Below are positions 4,649-6,040 of a stretch of DNA of 6,040 nucleotides, piece after piece (position 1 is the stretch's first letter; every line of letters begins with the position of its first letter). Origin of the DNA: Candidatus Dormiibacterota bacterium (GTDB taxonomy: Bacteria; Chloroflexota; Dormibacteria; Aeolococcales; Aeolococcaceae); assembly GCA_019234035.1 (NCBI GenBank), contig JAFALX010000393.1:1-6040 (forward strand), given 5' to 3'. The notes beneath the pieces were generated by a model, which saw only the letters and a list, made by a program, of their open reading frames with translations, did no database searches and was not told the origin of the DNA. The position numbers and the translations under genes are program-made.

Positions 4649-6040
4649 ATGGCACTGACCGTCGACATGCCGCAGCTGGGCGAGAGCGTCACCGAGGGGA
4701 CGATCGCCAAGTGGCTCAAGCACACCGGTGAACCCGTGGCGAAGTACGAGTCGATCGCGGAGGTGATCACGGACAAGGTCAACGCCGAGATCCCCGCGCC
4801 CGCCGACGGCCTGATGGGCGAGCTCATCGCGCAGGAGGGCGACGTGGTCGCGGTGGGCAAGCCGATCTGTGTGATTGAAACGGAGCTCCCTACCTCCCTG
4901 TCCCAGCCCGACCGCGGTCCTGCCGGGGAATCTCCCGCTCCTGCACCGGCTCCCGCGGAGCCAGCCTCCGCCAGCGCTCCCCAACGTGTCGCGGAAGCTC
5001 AGCAGGCGACACCGGTCGCTGTCCCGGAGACACGCCGCGAAGAGCCTGTTCGAGCTGAGGTGGGGAGCGCCGCCGCGGCCACCAACGGCGGCGCGGCAGC
5101 CGGCCTGCACATGACGCCCGCGGTGCGCATGCTCGTCCGCGAGCACGACGTCGACGTCAACCAGGTGCAGGGCAGCGGCATCGGCGGACGCATCACCAAG
5201 AAGGACATCTTGGAGTTCGTGCAGCGTCGCGATGCAGGCCAGATCGCCCCGGCGCAGCCCCTGCCGGCACAGCAGCCGGAGTCGGGTCAGGCCGTCGAAT
5301 CTCGGGGGCCTGCGCCTGCGACGCCCGCCGCCCCGGCGGCGTCCGCTTCCGCTGCAGCGCCGGCTCCTGCCGCACCTGTTCCGGGCGAGGGGGAGACCGT
5401 CGTGCCGCTGACCTCGGTGCGGCGCGCCATCGCCGATCACATGGTGCGCAGCGTCCACACCTCGCCGCACGCGTACGTGCTCGTCGAGGTGGACATGTCC
5501 GCGGTCTCCCGCTTCCGCGATCGGGAGAAGCGCGAGTTTCAGCAGCGCTACGGCGTCAACCTCACATTCCTGCCGTTCGTCGCCCGCGCGGTGTGCGAGG
5601 GCCTGCGCCGGCACCCCACCCTGAACGCCAGCTGGAGCGACGACGGGATCGTGCTGAAGCGCGACATCCACCTCGGCATCGCCGTGGCCTTGGAGGACAA
5701 CCTCGTGGTGCCGGTGGTGCGCAACGCCGACCGCCTCAGCCTCAGCGGTTTGGCGACCGCCATGGCGGACCTTGGCGATCGCGCCCGCTCCAACCATCTG
5801 AAGCTCGACGAGATCCAGGGCGGCACGTTCACGCTGAACAACACCGGCGCCCTGGGCGCGGTGCTCACCGAGGCGATCATCAACCAGCCGCAGGCGGCGA
5901 TCATGACCATGGACATGGTGGTCAAGCGGCCGGTCGTGGTCGAGAGCGACCACATCGTGACCCGCCCAATCACGAACCCAGAGATGTCGTTCGACCCCCG
6001 CATCAACGACGGCCTGGCGGCCACCAGGTTCAGCCGCACG
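4649..6040 (+). CDS. bkdB: Dihydrolipoamide acyltransferase, E2 of the branched-chain 2-oxo acid dehydrogenase complex (3' end cut by window; catalytic His replaced)
   Basis: Core subunit that carries the swinging lipoyl arm and transfers the acyl group to CoA. 464 residues are visible with no in-frame stop; about 10-15 C-terminal residues probably lie past the right edge. Domains: one lipoyl domain (3-77, MPQLGESVTEGTI, lipoylated Lys43 in TDKVNAEI); Ala/Pro linker (79-152); peripheral subunit-binding domain (154-190, MTPAVRMLVREHDVDV then GSGIGGRITKKDI); second Ala/Pro linker (193-248); catalytic acyltransferase domain (250 onward, PLTSVRRAIADHM, LGIAVALEDNLVVPVVRNA, FTLNNTGALGAVL, IINQPQAAIMTM). 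The start is fixed by the lipoyl domain beginning directly after Met-Ala-Leu. Odd point: the active-site motif reads SFDPRINDG (447-455), so the general-base histidine of the HxxxDG motif is Pro450, while Asp454 and Gly455 are kept. Another proline sits nearby at 444. Either a sequence error or an impaired enzyme is possible. Acetyl- or succinyltransferase is less likely given the E1 genes. Confidence 0.93.
   Translation, partial: MALTVDMPQLGESVTEGTIAKWLKHTGEPVAKYESIAEVITDKVNAEIPAPADGLMGELIAQEGDVVAVGKPICVIETELPTSLSQPDRGPAGESPAPAPAPAEPASASAPQRVAEAQQATPVAVPETRREEPVRAEVGSAAAATNGGAAAGLHMTPAVRMLVREHDVDVNQVQGSGIGGRITKKDILEFVQRRDAGQIAPAQPLPAQQPESGQAVESRGPAPATPAAPAASASAAAPAPAAPVPGEGETVVPLTSVRRAIADHMVRSVHTSPHAYVLVEVDMSAVSRFRDREKREFQQRYGVNLTFLPFVARAVCEGLRRHPTLNASWSDDGIVLKRDIHLGIAVALEDNLVVPVVRNADRLSLSGLATAMADLGDRARSNHLKLDEIQGGTFTLNNTGALGAVLTEAIINQPQAAIMTMDMVVKRPVVVESDHIVTRPITNPEMSFDPRINDGLAATRFSRT

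Noticed and set aside
3485..5953. 822-codon open frame on the - strand opposite E1 alpha, E1 beta and E2
   Set aside because: The translation is rich in His, Arg, Asp and Ala with no recognisable motif. Long antisense frames are common opposite GC-rich genes, and the + strand has unmistakable enzyme motifs throughout.

Overview
The window is GC-rich DNA with all convincing genes on the + strand and most codons ending in G or C. It holds a bacterial operon for a branched-chain 2-oxo acid dehydrogenase (BCKDH) complex, with an unrelated membrane-protein gene in front of it. The protein sequences suggest a high-GC soil-type bacterium, such as Actinomycetota, Chloroflexota or Dormibacterota. No rRNA or other marker fixes the lineage, so this placement is a low-confidence inference.

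Layout. Positions 2-1066 hold the 3' part, or all, of a gene for a proline/alanine-rich single-pass membrane protein with a four-cysteine C-terminal domain; I do not recognise its function. A GC-rich stem-loop straddles its stop codon. A 40-base gap (1067-1106) carries a TATACT -10-like box placed so that the transcript would begin at or next to the GTG start of the next gene. Then come dihydrolipoyl dehydrogenase (E3, 1107-2507), E1 alpha (2611-3618), E1 beta (3620-4603) and a lipoyl-dependent E2 acyltransferase (4649 to beyond the right edge). The E3-E1 alpha gap carries a small hairpin and the best Shine-Dalgarno sequence in the window. That Shine-Dalgarno serves an ATG in a different frame from E1 alpha, opening a 24-codon ORF that ends inside the E1 alpha start region.

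How the genes work together. E1 alpha and beta form the thiamine diphosphate enzyme that decarboxylates 2-oxo acids and reductively acylates the lipoyl arm of E2. E2 passes the acyl group to CoA, and E3 reoxidises the dihydrolipoyl arm with FAD and NAD+. The E1 alpha loop SHSSDDDQRRYR and the GRQMPAHY segment favour branched-chain 2-oxo acids (from Val, Leu, Ile) over pyruvate.

Most notable points: (1) E2 reads FDPRINDG where active E2 enzymes read (F)DHRxxDG, so the catalytic histidine is proline here, one base from a His codon; (2) the leader ORF or mis-framed start in front of E1 alpha; (3) the apparently leaderless promoter of the operon. I see no mobile element, CRISPR array, tRNA or rRNA, and no gene-free stretch longer than about 100 bases. 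The window is mainly ordinary core metabolism, and I found no convincing new system in it.
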